From Desulfobacteraceae bacterium (GTDB lineage Bacteria; Desulfobacterota; Desulfobacteria; Desulfobacterales; Desulfosalsimonadaceae), in the NCBI GenBank assembly GCA_021737045.1, contig JAIPES010000023.1, positions 1 to 32,328 of the forward strand: DNA of 32,328 nt. The letters are read 5' to 3'. Made by a program: the position numbers and the translations under genes. The notes below the pieces were generated by a model. It did not search any database. It worked only from the letters and a program-made list of their open reading frames with translations, and was not told where the DNA came from. Positions 10,393 through 18,927 of this stretch are shown here, piece by piece (the stretch's first letter is position 1; each line of letters begins with the position of its first letter).

Positions 10393-10991
10393 TTTGTCAC
10401 CACCTTAGTTAGATATTCTTGCACAAGTTTCTCCTGGTCCTCAGGGGTTGTCTCCCGTTTGAGCTTTTCCTCGGCTTTTTCAATCGCTTTCTCAAACACC
10501 TCTGTTTCGAGTTTCAGCTTGGCCTGAGCAAATTCCATTTCAATATTGCGCCGGGCCTGCGCCTCGAGCTTGCCGGCAGCTGACTGGGCTTCCTGGAGGA
10601 TTTTTTCCTTCAAGTTTTCACCCTGCTGGCGGTACTGGTCAATGATCTGTTCGGCTTCCTGACTAAGGGCGGAAAGGCGATCGTTGTATTCGGCGAGTTT
10701 TTTTTCGGTTTCCTGCTTCTGCGCTTCAAGATCATCGAGCTGCTCCTTGATCAGCCGGATTCGATCACCAAGAAACTGTTTGAGAGGCTTTTTTAAAACA
10801 AAAAACAGGATCAGAACCAAAGCAATAAAATTCATCACCCGGTAGGTGTCGGTGGCAACCCAGCCGGGACCGCCGTGGTCCCCGTTGCCCCCGCTTGCGG
10901 CAAAAACAATGCCGGCGGTCGCCAGCATGAACAAACCAGTACAAAAGAGGGCGGTACGTACGTTAAGTCGTTTCACTTTCTCCGGTATCAT
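10389..10991 (-). CDS. atpF: ATP synthase Fo subunit b
   Basis: Peripheral-stalk subunit. After a charged N-terminus there are two hydrophobic stretches, about residues 14-32 and 51-66 (FIALVLILFFVLKKP), followed by a long charged coiled coil to the end. The first stretch ends in FAAS before a Gly/His-rich linker and looks like a cleavable signal peptide, as in some other long b subunits. I place the start at ATG 10989-10991, which overlaps the atpF' stop by one base (TGATG) with GGAGG 8 nt upstream; a TTG one codon earlier is the alternative. At 200 residues it is longer than E. coli b (156), mainly because of the N-terminal extension. Confidence 0.92.
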   Translation of the reverse strand: MIPEKVKRLNVRTALFCTGLFMLATAGIVFAASGGNGDHGGPGWVATDTYRVMNFIALVLILFFVLKKPLKQFLGDRIRLIKEQLDDLEAQKQETEKKLAEYNDRLSALSQEAEQIIDQYRQQGENLKEKILQEAQSAAGKLEAQARRNIEMEFAQAKLKLETEVFEKAIEKAEEKLKRETTPEDQEKLVQEYLTKVVTK

Positions 10992-11416
10992 CAAAGGGCC
11001 CTCCCCAGTATCTTTTCGCTGATTTGGTCTGCAAATTGGTCAACCTGCGGCTGGAGTGATTTTCGAACGGATTCAACCTCCCGGCCAACACGTTCCCGGA
11101 TTTCAGCCATATCGGAACGCGCCTTTTCATTGATCTGTTCCATCATCTGGCGTTCCTGCTCACGAGCATGCTCTTCAAGTTCTTCCTTTTCCTTCTGCCC
11201 TTTTTCCCGTGCCTGCTTGATGCCATCCTGAATAGCCTGTTCCTTTTCGGAAAGGTCCTTTTCGTAAGTGGCAATACCCTGCTCCAGACCCTCGACTTTT
11301 TCCCGGCGCTGGGCAAGGATGCCCCGGATCGGACGATAAAGGACAAAATTCAACGCCCAGATCAGCACCACAAAATTTACCATCTGGATGAATAGCGATC
11401 CATCAACATTGATCAT
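10991..11416 (-). CDS. atpF': ATP synthase Fo subunit b' (second b-type subunit)
   Basis: First gene of the operon. It has one N-terminal membrane helix (about 8-27, FIQMVNFVVLIWALNFVLYRP) with no signal-like extension, then a highly charged coiled coil to residue 141. This b' partner would pair with the b subunit of the next gene to form a heterodimeric peripheral stalk, as known from cyanobacteria, chloroplasts and several Desulfobacterota. GGAGG lies about 8 nt before the ATG. The leader carries a good promoter candidate (11514-11543), so the F1/stalk operon probably starts here. The a and c subunit genes are not in this window. Confidence 0.92.
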   Translation of the reverse strand: MINVDGSLFIQMVNFVVLIWALNFVLYRPIRGILAQRREKVEGLEQGIATYEKDLSEKEQAIQDGIKQAREKGQKEKEELEEHAREQERQMMEQINEKARSDMAEIRERVGREVESVRKSLQPQVDQFADQISEKILGRAL

Positions 11417-11513
11417 AGGATAAACCTCCGCATAAAGAACTTGTCACTTCCGCAAAAAAAAACTGTCACCCGGTATCTGTTCATTACCATAAAATCATTG
11501 CTTGAAGCAACAG

Positions 11514-11543
11514 CTCATACCATACGCATTCGCAATTTGTCAA
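11514..11543 (-). promoter_or_regulatory. Promoter candidate for the atp operon
   Basis: A perfect TTGACA (11538-11543) is 18 bp from TATGAG (11514-11519), which matches the -10 consensus at 4 of 6. A/T-rich sequence with a long A-run (about 11548-11568) lies upstream and could act as an UP element. The predicted leader to atpF' is about 90 nt. The site lies in the 161-bp gap after rodA, supporting an independent start for the operon. Confidence 0.7.
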
Positions 11544-11577
11544 ATAATTTTGATTTTTTTTTTGTATTTGCCCTTCC

Positions 11578-12708
11578 CTAAGAGGTAGCAAAACGCCGCA
11601 TGCTGATGTTCATCAGCAGCCCCAGAGACAACATCACCGTGACCAGCGAGGATCCCCCGTAACTGATCAGCGGCAGCGGCATTCCCACCACTGGCATCAG
11701 GCCCATGACCATCCCGATATTGATAATGCTCTGCCAGAAAATCATTGCAGTAATACCCACAGCCAGGATGGTACCAAAAGCATCCCTGCAGGCATCGGCA
11801 ATGTTGAAACCAAAGGCAATTAAGAGCAAGACAAGTGTCAGCAGGCCAATGGAGCCGATAAACCCGAACTCTTCGGCCAGAACGGAAAATATAAAATCCG
11901 TGTGCTGTTCAGGCAGAAACGAAAATATGTTCTGGGTGCCCTGCATGTAGCCTTTGCCCGAAAGCATGCCCGATCCAACCGCAATTTTGGACTGCAGGAT
12001 GTGATATCCTGCCCCCAGGGCGTCGCTTTCCGGAAAAAACAGCATCATAATACGCATCCGCTGGTAATCCTCCAGCAAATACCAGCCCATGGGCAGAACA
12101 CCGAATCCCAGAACCATCAAAAAAATCAGCGTTTTTCGCTCGATTTTCACAAAAAGGGTCATGGTCAGCGCGACCAGACCGATGAGGCCTGCGGTTCCCA
12201 GATCGGGCTGGGATGCGATCAGCAAAAAAGGTGCGGCTCCAATCAACAGCGGCGGCATGAGCGCACGCAAACCAAGGCCCTGGGGCCTTACGTTTCTGGC
12301 ATAATAGCGGGCAAGCATTAAAATGACAGCCAGTTTGGCCGGCTCCGAGGGCTGCAGCACAAATATCCCCAAATCCAGCCACCGGGTGGAGCCGCCGATG
12401 GTTTTGCCAATTATCGGCACCAGCGCCAAAAGGATCAGTATGCCGGCATAAATCCAGGGGGAGACACTGTAGAGCCGTTTATAAGAAAACAGAAAACTGG
12501 TCGCCATCACCACCAGCCCGACGCAAAGCCAGAAAATCTGCCTTAACCACAGCCCGCCCACGGAACCACTGTCTCCCGCATTGACCGCGCTCTGGATCAA
12601 AAACACGCCCGTGCCCGCAAGCACCAGGGTCAGTGCCAGCAGCCACCAGTCAAAATATTGCACAAGCCGGCGATCAAACATGAAAGCCTTTCCGGACGTG
12701 TTTGCCAT
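11578..12708 (-). CDS. rodA: Rod shape-determining protein RodA (SEDS glycosyltransferase)
   Basis: Membrane peptidoglycan polymerase that works with PBP2 (mrdA) in side-wall growth. The 376 residues give about ten hydrophobic helices. SEDS landmarks are GGSTRWLDLGIFVLQPSEPAKLAVILMLARY (about 115-145, split here by landmarks GGSTRW and QPSEPAKL), SQPDLGTA with the conserved Asp, the FLPEQHTDFIFSVLAEEFG loop, and PLPLISYGGSS near the C-terminus. FLPEQHTDF points to the RodA branch rather than FtsW. It is transcribed in the same direction as the mre/mrd cluster but separated from mrdA by glnS, the acyl-CoA dehydrogenase and the opposing DUF362 gene, so it probably has its own promoter. No strong ribosome-binding site is visible before the ATG. 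Confidence 0.94.
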   Translation of the reverse strand: MANTSGKAFMFDRRLVQYFDWWLLALTLVLAGTGVFLIQSAVNAGDSGSVGGLWLRQIFWLCVGLVVMATSFLFSYKRLYSVSPWIYAGILILLALVPIIGKTIGGSTRWLDLGIFVLQPSEPAKLAVILMLARYYARNVRPQGLGLRALMPPLLIGAAPFLLIASQPDLGTAGLIGLVALTMTLFVKIERKTLIFLMVLGFGVLPMGWYLLEDYQRMRIMMLFFPESDALGAGYHILQSKIAVGSGMLSGKGYMQGTQNIFSFLPEQHTDFIFSVLAEEFGFIGSIGLLTLVLLLIAFGFNIADACRDAFGTILAVGITAMIFWQSIINIGMVMGLMPVVGMPLPLISYGGSSLVTVMLSLGLLMNISMRRFATS

Positions 12709-12730
12709 TGGTTGTTTTTTGATTTATAAT
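12702..12730 (+). promoter_or_regulatory. Promoter candidate for the DUF362 gene
   Basis: TTGCCA (12702-12707) is 17 bp from a perfect TATAAT (12725-12730). The -35 lies on the rodA start codon, so the two divergent genes share control DNA. The -10 sits inside an inverted repeat TTGATT-TAT-AATCAA (12719-12733), a plausible operator. Confidence 0.7.
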
Positions 12731-12802
12731 CAAGGTATTTTTAAGCCAATCCAAAAATCATTGCAAGGATTTTGAATCAGGTTCCATCAATAAGGAGGCA
12801 AG

Positions 12803-13909
12803 ATGACAAGCAAAGTTTATTTCATGGACTTCCGCGCCACTTACAAGGACAGCGGCGTGACCAAACTGCAGCGATTAATGGATGCCGCAGGCATTGACAA
12901 GTGTGTCAGCCACCGGGATCTGGCCGCCCTGAAACTTCATTTCGGCGAACTGGGAAACACCGCCTTTATCCGGCCCGTATACATCGGCCATATCGTGGAC
13001 CGGGTAAAACAAGCCGGCGGCACCCCGTTTCTCACGGACGCCAACACCCTGTATGCCGGAAGCCGCGGAGATGCGCCCAATCACCTGATGACTGCCACGG
13101 CAAATGGTTTTGCCTATTCCGTGGTCAAAGCCCCCTTAGTGATTGCCGACGGCCTGCGCGGCCGCACCGAAACCGCTGTTCGAATTGACAAAAACCGGTT
13201 CAAAGACGTCTATATCGGCACCGAAATTGTCAATGCCGATTGTCTGATCTCCATTGCCCATTTCAAGGGTCACGAACTTTCCGGCTTTGGCGGGGCCATC
13301 AAGAACGTCGGGATGGGATCGGCCTCCCGCAGGGGAAAAATGGAGCAGCATTCCGGCCTGGCCCCCAAGGTCAAGCAGAAAAAATGCATCGGCTGCGGCG
13401 ATTGCGCGGAGCACTGCGCCTCCGAAGCCATTGACATGGTCGACGAAAAAGCGCAAATCAATCCGGAGCGCTGCGTTGGGTGCGGCGAATGCATCCTGAT
13501 CTGCGAAAACGGGGCAATCCAGATCCAGTGGTCACAGTCCGGCGAAGACTTTCTCGAACGAATGGTGGAATACACCCTGGGCGTACTGAAGAACAAAACC
13601 GGAAAAGCCTTTTACATCAATTTCATCAACCATGTATCACCGGCCTGTGACTGCGTCCCCTACAACGACGCCCCCATTGTCAGAGATATCGGCATCGTGG
13701 CCTCCACCGATCCGGTTGCCATCGACCAGGCCAGCGTGGATCTGGTCAACCGGGAACCGGCCCTGCCCGGCTCCTGTCTGTCCACCCACACTGATGCCGG
13801 AGCGGACAAGTTCAGGGGGGTCTACCCGGATGTGGACTGGACCCGCCAGCTTTCCTATGCCGAGGAACTCGGACTGGGCAGCCGGCAGTATGAACTGGTG
13901 CCCATTTAA
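12803..13909 (+). CDS. DUF362 protein with two [4Fe-4S] clusters
   Basis: One of only two plus-strand genes. The 368 residues belong to the DUF362 family, whose reaction is not established. A ferredoxin insert carries two [4Fe-4S] motifs, C195-IG-C198-GD-C201-AEH-C205 and C224-VG-C227-GE-C230-ILI-C234. Other conserved-looking parts are KLHFGELGNTAFIRP (about 44-58), FKGHELSGFGGAIKNVGMGSASRRGK (about 154-179, landmarks HELSGFGGAIKN) and DIGIVASTDPVAIDQASVDL near 297-316. No signal peptide, so it is probably cytoplasmic. Start ATG has AAGGAGG 5 nt upstream and a strong promoter candidate. The stop overlaps the stop of the convergent acyl-CoA dehydrogenase. A redox or electron-transfer role is inferred only from the clusters. 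Confidence 0.88.
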   Translation: MTSKVYFMDFRATYKDSGVTKLQRLMDAAGIDKCVSHRDLAALKLHFGELGNTAFIRPVYIGHIVDRVKQAGGTPFLTDANTLYAGSRGDAPNHLMTATANGFAYSVVKAPLVIADGLRGRTETAVRIDKNRFKDVYIGTEIVNADCLISIAHFKGHELSGFGGAIKNVGMGSASRRGKMEQHSGLAPKVKQKKCIGCGDCAEHCASEAIDMVDEKAQINPERCVGCGECILICENGAIQIQWSQSGEDFLERMVEYTLGVLKNKTGKAFYINFINHVSPACDCVPYNDAPIVRDIGIVASTDPVAIDQASVDLVNREPALPGSCLSTHTDAGADKFRGVYPDVDWTRQLSYAEELGLGSRQYELVPI

Positions 13910-15255
13910 GCCTTATCCCCTGCCACCTGCACAAATGCCGAGGCCGGGAAAAAGCAGTAGGGACACTGTTCCGGCGGTTGCTGTCCGTAATGGACATGGC
14001 CGCACATCCGGCAGCGCCAGGCATTGGTTTCGGGCCGGCCCTCGATGCCCACATCATCCGGGTGCCGGTCCCGGTGCAGGGGGAGATTGTCAAGGGGGGG
14101 CATGACCGGTTCATAAGTATTTAAGGCATGACCGGCTACAATCATCCGCTGAATTTCGCTGGTGCCCTCGTAAATTGGATAAACCCGGACGTCGCGCAGC
14201 AGTTTCTCCACCGGAAAAAACCGGGTATAGCCGTATCCGCCAAAAACCTGCAGGGCCTCGCTGGCCACCTGCACGGCCGATTCTGTGGCGTAAAATTTGG
14301 CAACAGATGCCGAAATGGTGGGGTCCATGCCGTTGTCGGCCTCCCAGGCGGCCTTTAGCACCAGCAGGCGCGAAGCCTCGATCTTTTGATACATTTCAGC
14401 GATTTTAAACTGGATGGCCTGGAAATTGGCAAGCTTGGATCCGAATGCCCGGCGCTTTTTGGCGTAATCAATGGCAAACTCCATGGCGGAACGGGCTGCA
14501 CCCACGGCAAAACTGCCGATCGACGGCCGGGTGTGGGAAAAAGTGCGCATGGCCAGGCCAAAACCCTCGCCCGGGGGGGCAAGCATATTCTCTTTGGGTA
14601 CGCGCACATTGTTGAAATGCACCGCGGCCGTGTTGGAGTTGCGCTGGCCCAGTTTGGGGATGGCCAATCCCGTTTGCACGCCCTCAAACTGCTTTTCCAC
14701 GATGAAAGCACAGATGCCCTCATGTTTCTTTTCCGGATCCACTGTGGCAAAAATGGTGAAATAATCGGCAATTCCTCCGTTTGTCACCCAGTATTTGGTG
14801 CCGTTTAAGATATAGTCATCCCCATCTTCTTTGGCCAGGCATCGGATGCCGGATACATCCGATCCCATGGTGGGCTCGGATGTGGCAAAGCTGATCAGGT
14901 TAAAGGATTTAATGAATTCGGGCAGGTATTTTTTCTTTGCCGCCTCATTTCCGCAGAGTATCAGGGGCTCCAGACCCAGGGAGTTATCAAACAGGGAAGT
15001 TGCAATACCCGGGCATGCCGCGGCGATTTCCTCGGTGACCAGACACCCCTCCACCATTCCCTGGCCGCTGCCGCCATAGGCTTCGGGAATACCCCCCGTT
15101 GAAACGCCTTCATCAAAAGCCGCCCTGAGGATCTCAACCGGGGTTTCATCTCTTTGATCATAATAGGCGGCAATGGGCAGAACCCGGTTTAAGGCAAATT
15201 CGCGCGCCTTCTGCTGCACCTGCTGCTGCTGCTGTGACAGCTGAAAATTCAACAT
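13906..15255 (-). CDS. Acyl-CoA dehydrogenase with C-terminal rubredoxin domain
   Basis: FAD-dependent acyl-CoA dehydrogenase, substrate unknown. The first roughly 385 residues follow the family: helical N-terminal domain, beta domain with FATSEPTMGSDVSGI and YWVTNGGIADYF, and C-terminal helices with VFGGYGYTRFFPVEKLLRD. The catalytic-base position is Glu in YEGTSEIQ, about residue 363. A tail follows after a linker: W413-R-C415-RM-C418, then C431-PY-C434, a rubredoxin-type iron site of the short rubrerythrin kind. This could pass electrons from FAD to or from a rubredoxin partner instead of, or besides, ETF. AAAAGGAGGGG precedes the ATG. It is 24 bp after glnS, likely cotranscribed, and its stop codon overlaps that of the facing DUF362 gene. 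Confidence 0.93.
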   Translation of the reverse strand: MLNFQLSQQQQQVQQKAREFALNRVLPIAAYYDQRDETPVEILRAAFDEGVSTGGIPEAYGGSGQGMVEGCLVTEEIAAACPGIATSLFDNSLGLEPLILCGNEAAKKKYLPEFIKSFNLISFATSEPTMGSDVSGIRCLAKEDGDDYILNGTKYWVTNGGIADYFTIFATVDPEKKHEGICAFIVEKQFEGVQTGLAIPKLGQRNSNTAAVHFNNVRVPKENMLAPPGEGFGLAMRTFSHTRPSIGSFAVGAARSAMEFAIDYAKKRRAFGSKLANFQAIQFKIAEMYQKIEASRLLVLKAAWEADNGMDPTISASVAKFYATESAVQVASEALQVFGGYGYTRFFPVEKLLRDVRVYPIYEGTSEIQRMIVAGHALNTYEPVMPPLDNLPLHRDRHPDDVGIEGRPETNAWRCRMCGHVHYGQQPPEQCPYCFFPASAFVQVAGDKA

Positions 15256-15279
15256 CTCCCCTCCTTTTGATGTCCTGTA

Positions 15280-16998
15280 TCAATTCTGCTGTTTCTGCGC
15301 TTTCTGAATTTTCGCCCAGGTATCACGCAGGGTCACGATGCGGTTGAAAACCGGTTGTCCCGGTGCGGAATCTTTGGAGTCCACGGAAAAATATCCCAGC
15401 CGTTCAAACTGGTATCTTTGCCCGGCCGCCGCCTTGGCCAGACCCGGTTCAAGCATGCACCCGGTGAGTGTTTCGAGTGAATCCGGGTTGATCACTTCAA
15501 GAAAATCGGGCTGTTCGGCGGGATTTTCCACAGTAAACAAGTGATCATAAAGCCGGACTGTGGCCTGCTGGGCATGAGCAGCGGAAACCCAGTGAAGGGT
15601 CGCCTTGACCTTTCGCCCGTCCGGGGCGTCGCCTCCCCTGGTCTCCGGGTCATAGGTACAGCGCAGTTCAGCGATTTCACCGTTTTTATCCCGTACAACC
15701 TGCTCGCATCGGATAAAATAGGCATACCTGAGCCGGACCTCCCGGCCCGGAGCAAGGCGGAAAAACTTTTTGGGCGGATCTTCCATGAAGTCACCACGCT
15801 CGATGTATAACACCCGGGAAAACGGAATATGCCTGTTTCCCATGGATTCATCCTCGGGATTGTTGACCGCGGGCAACATTTCAGATTGGTCTTCGGGATA
15901 ATTTTCAATGACCACCCGCAGGGGACGCAGCACGCCCATGACCCGCATGGCCGTCTTGTTGAGCTCCTGGCGTACGCAATGTTCCAGCAGGGCCAAATCC
16001 ACCATGCTGTCGCGCCGGGCCACGCCGATACGGTCACAAAAATCCCGGATGGCCCCGGGACTATAGCCCCGCCGCCGCAACCCGGAAATGGTGGGCATAC
16101 GCGGATCATCCCATCCGTCAACATATTTTCGCCGCACCAGTTCAATGAGCTTGCGCTTGGAAAGCACCGTGTGCGAAAGATTGAGCCTGGCAAACTCGAT
16201 CTGCTGGGGGTGGTAGGCATGGAGCCGATCCAGGATCCAGTCATATAATTCCCGGTTGTTTTCAAACTCCAGGGTGCAGATGGAATGGGTAATGCCCTCG
16301 ATGGAATCTGACAGGCAATGGGCGAAGTCATACATGGGATAGATGCACCAGTTCTCGCCGGTCCGGTGATGGCTTTTTTTCCGGATCCGGTATAAGGTGG
16401 GATCGCGCATGATAATGTTGGGTGCGGCCATGTCGATTTTCGCGCGCAGGACGCACTCGCCTTCGGCAAATTCACCCCTGCGCATTTTTTCAAAAAGTTC
16501 CAGATTTTCTTCCACTGAACGATCCCGATAGGGGCTAGGCCGGCCGGGCTCGCTTAAAGTTCCCCGGTATTGCCGGATCTGATCCGAACTCAGGCTATCA
16601 ACATATGCATCCCCGTTTTTGACGAGCGCAACGGCAAACTGCCAGAGCTGTTGGAAATAATCCGAAGTATAATACTCGCGCTCCTGCCAGTCAAACCCCA
16701 GCCACCGCACATCCTCCTTGATGGATTCAACGTATTCCATCTCCTCTTTCATGGGATTGGTATCGTCAAACCGCAGATGACAGCGTCCCTGGTATTGAAG
16801 GGCCAAACCGAAATTCAGGCAGATGGACTTGGCATGGCCGATGTGCAGATACCCGTTGGGCTCCGGCGGAAATCGGGTCACAACCCGGCCGTCATATTTT
16901 CCGCTTTCCAGGTCGGCTTCGATGATATGTTTGATAAAATGCGAACCCGGCTGTTTCCGGGTTTCAGACGTTTTTTGTGCGTCGTGATTTTGACTCAT
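15280..16998 (-). CDS. glnS: Glutamine--tRNA ligase
   Basis: Charges tRNA-Gln directly with glutamine. The 572 residues match bacterial Gln[19 protein letters not shown] with HIGH at 52-55, FDDTNPMKE (about 77-85), and the KMSKS equivalent VLSKRKL at 278-284, followed by the anticodon-binding beta-barrels. The downstream segment with [16 protein letters not shown] is typical of GlnRS and helps separate it from GluRS. The ribosome-binding site GGAGT overlaps the mrdA stop codon, so it is probably translated from the same transcript as the shape genes. Having glnS implies the indirect Glu-tRNA-Gln amidation route is not essential for glutamine here. Confidence 0.97.
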   Translation of the reverse strand: MSQNHDAQKTSETRKQPGSHFIKHIIEADLESGKYDGRVVTRFPPEPNGYLHIGHAKSICLNFGLALQYQGRCHLRFDDTNPMKEEMEYVESIKEDVRWLGFDWQEREYYTSDYFQQLWQFAVALVKNGDAYVDSLSSDQIRQYRGTLSEPGRPSPYRDRSVEENLELFEKMRRGEFAEGECVLRAKIDMAAPNIIMRDPTLYRIRKKSHHRTGENWCIYPMYDFAHCLSDSIEGITHSICTLEFENNRELYDWILDRLHAYHPQQIEFARLNLSHTVLSKRKLIELVRRKYVDGWDDPRMPTISGLRRRGYSPGAIRDFCDRIGVARRDSMVDLALLEHCVRQELNKTAMRVMGVLRPLRVVIENYPEDQSEMLPAVNNPEDESMGNRHIPFSRVLYIERGDFMEDPPKKFFRLAPGREVRLRYAYFIRCEQVVRDKNGEIAELRCTYDPETRGGDAPDGRKVKATLHWVSAAHAQQATVRLYDHLFTVENPAEQPDFLEVINPDSLETLTGCMLEPGLAKAAAGQRYQFERLGYFSVDSKDSAPGQPVFNRIVTLRDTWAKIQKAQKQQN

Positions 16999-17001
16999 GA
17001 T

Positions 17002-18867
17002 TTACTCCGAATCCGGATTCGGCGCAGAATCCTCTGCTTCCGGATCATCCTGGGAGGTTAAATAAGACAGTACCATTTCTTTTGCAAGCGGGCCGGCACC
17101 GCTGGAGCCGTGCTCCCCGTGCTCGATGAAAACGCATACCGCAATCTCCGGGCGATCCGAGGGGGCATATCCCACAAACCAGGCATGCGGCAGGTATTGA
17201 TCACCCTGATCCGTCTCCTCCTGCCCGGCCCTGCGGCTGATCACCTGGGCTGTGCCGGTTTTGCCGCTGATGGCCACCTCTTTTGAGCGAACGTACCAAT
17301 ATGCCGTGCCCCTGCGGTGATGGACAACATCATAGAGGCCTTCCCGGATGATTTCAAGGGTTTCCTGGCTTGCCGGAAGAGGGGCCGGCTTTCCGGTCTG
17401 CATTTTTTCCTCGATTCGGCCCTGCACGGATTCAACCCGGCGCATGATCCGCGGCTTGTAAAGATTTCCACCATTGGCCACCGCAGCTGTAAGCATGGCC
17501 ATCTGCAAGGGGGTCGCCAGGTTGTAGCCCTGACCGATGGCAATGGACAAATTCTCCCCGGCCTGCCAGGGAATGCCGATTTTGCGCTGTTTCCATTCCG
17601 AGGTGGGCACCAGGCCTTCTGCCTCATGGGCCAGGGGGATACCGGTTTTCTGACCCAGGCCGCTTGCTTTTGCATATTCGGCGATCCGATCCACACCGAG
17701 CTGTTTGCCGGCCTGATAGAAAAATACGTCACAGGACTGGGCAATGGCTTCATTGATGTCCATTGATCCGTGTCCCTGCCGCTTCCAGCACCTGTAAGTC
17801 CGGTTGCCGAACCGCAGCCCGCCGGGGCAGTAAACCGTTGTTTGTTCATCCATGACATCCTCTTCCAGAGCTGCCATGGCAGTGATGATTTTATATGTGG
17901 AAGCCGGTGGATATTCGCCCTGAATCGCCTTGTTGTGCAGGGGGCGTTTGGGATCATTGACCAGGGCCCGCCATTGCTTTTTGTTCATTCCACTGACAAA
18001 GTCCTCCTGCTGAAACACCGGCCTGCTGGCCATGGCCAGTACCTCCCCGGTTTGCGGATCCACGGCCACAATGGAACCCGATTTTCCCTCAAGCAAAGCT
18101 TCTGCTTTCTGCTGGAGGGCAAAATCAATGGTCAGATACAGATTATGCCCTGCTTCAGCCGGCTCCTTTCCCAGAACGCGCACCACCTGTCCCACGGCAT
18201 TTACCTGAACGATTTTTCTGCCCGGAATACCGCTTAGCTGGTCTTCAAATGTCTTCTCCACGCCTGCGCGGCCCACCATATCCCCGCCCCGTTTGTGGGG
18301 ATAGAGTCCGTTTTTCAATTCGTCCCTGCTGACCTCGCCCAGATACCCGATCAGATGAGCGGCCAGGGGATCGTAAATATAATTGCGCCTGGCACTGGTG
18401 GCAATTGTGATGCCGGGCAGCTCATAGCTGCGGGAAAGCAGCACTGCCATCAACTGCCGGCTGATATCGCCTTTGAGCAACACTGATGCATAACCGTAGG
18501 CGCCCTGGTTTTCGCGCACTGTTGCTTTAATCTCTTCGGCCGTCATATCGATAAATTGCGAAAGGCGACTTGCGGTTTGGTCCAGGGGTTTGGCGTCATT
18601 GGGGATAATGCGCAGCTCAAAGGACGGTCGATTATCCACGAGCAAATGGCCGTTTCTGTCGTAAATCAAACCCCTCAGGGGTTCAATGCGCTGCTGGCGC
18701 AGAGTATTGTTGGCAGACAACGCCCGGTAATGTTCGCCCTTCAGGATCTGAAGATAAAAAAGCCGGAGTGCCAGCAGGGCAAACACGGCGAGCACAAAAA
18801 GCATCACCAAAAGAATCCGGCCCTTGAACCATTCATTATCGATTTTTGGCAAAAAAGGAATGGACAT
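17002..18867 (-). CDS. mrdA: Penicillin-binding protein 2 (elongation transpeptidase)
   Basis: Cross-links side-wall peptidoglycan as partner of RodA. The 621 residues have a short cytoplasmic tail, a single membrane helix (about 17-40), the non-catalytic pedestal domain (about 50-230) with RGLIYDRNGHLLVDN, and the transpeptidase domain. Active-site motifs are S323-T-Y-K326, S378-C-D380 (the usual PBP2 form of SxN) and K536-T-G-T. The C-terminus is acidic (DPEAEDSAPNPDSE). It lies 60 bp after mreD and 3 bp before glnS. The ribosome-binding site before the ATG is weak. The order mreB-mreC-mreD-mrdA is the common shape operon; rodA is displaced. Confidence 0.97.
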   Translation of the reverse strand: MSIPFLPKIDNEWFKGRILLVMLFVLAVFALLALRLFYLQILKGEHYRALSANNTLRQQRIEPLRGLIYDRNGHLLVDNRPSFELRIIPNDAKPLDQTASRLSQFIDMTAEEIKATVRENQGAYGYASVLLKGDISRQLMAVLLSRSYELPGITIATSARRNYIYDPLAAHLIGYLGEVSRDELKNGLYPHKRGGDMVGRAGVEKTFEDQLSGIPGRKIVQVNAVGQVVRVLGKEPAEAGHNLYLTIDFALQQKAEALLEGKSGSIVAVDPQTGEVLAMASRPVFQQEDFVSGMNKKQWRALVNDPKRPLHNKAIQGEYPPASTYKIITAMAALEEDVMDEQTTVYCPGGLRFGNRTYRCWKRQGHGSMDINEAIAQSCDVFFYQAGKQLGVDRIAEYAKASGLGQKTGIPLAHEAEGLVPTSEWKQRKIGIPWQAGENLSIAIGQGYNLATPLQMAMLTAAVANGGNLYKPRIMRRVESVQGRIEEKMQTGKPAPLPASQETLEIIREGLYDVVHHRRGTAYWYVRSKEVAISGKTGTAQVISRRAGQEETDQGDQYLPHAWFVGYAPSDRPEIAVCVFIEHGEHGSSGAGPLAKEMVLSYLTSQDDPEAEDSAPNPDSE

Positions 18868-18927
18868 TGCGTTTTCTTAATCTGCCCTGTGACAAAATCA
18901 GGGCTTCCGTAAAAACCGGTCCCGCGG

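Noticed and set aside
12719-12733. FNR-type box in the DUF362 promoter
   Set aside because: The canonical site has four bases between TTGAT and ATCAA; here there are five, and the position over the -10 is unusual for activation. Reported only as a palindrome.
13906-13909. Sequencing error at the overlapping stops
   Set aside because: Both frames are intact to normal family ends and both stops are in frame, so no frameshift needs to be assumed.
15492-16493. 333-residue minus-strand frame within glnS
   Set aside because: It is an out-of-frame shadow of glnS, Pro/Ser/Trp-rich with no domain and no start signal.
16999-18867. Loss of the SxN motif in PBP2
   Set aside because: SCD in place of SxN is the normal form in the PBP2/MrdA group, so the enzyme is expected to be active.
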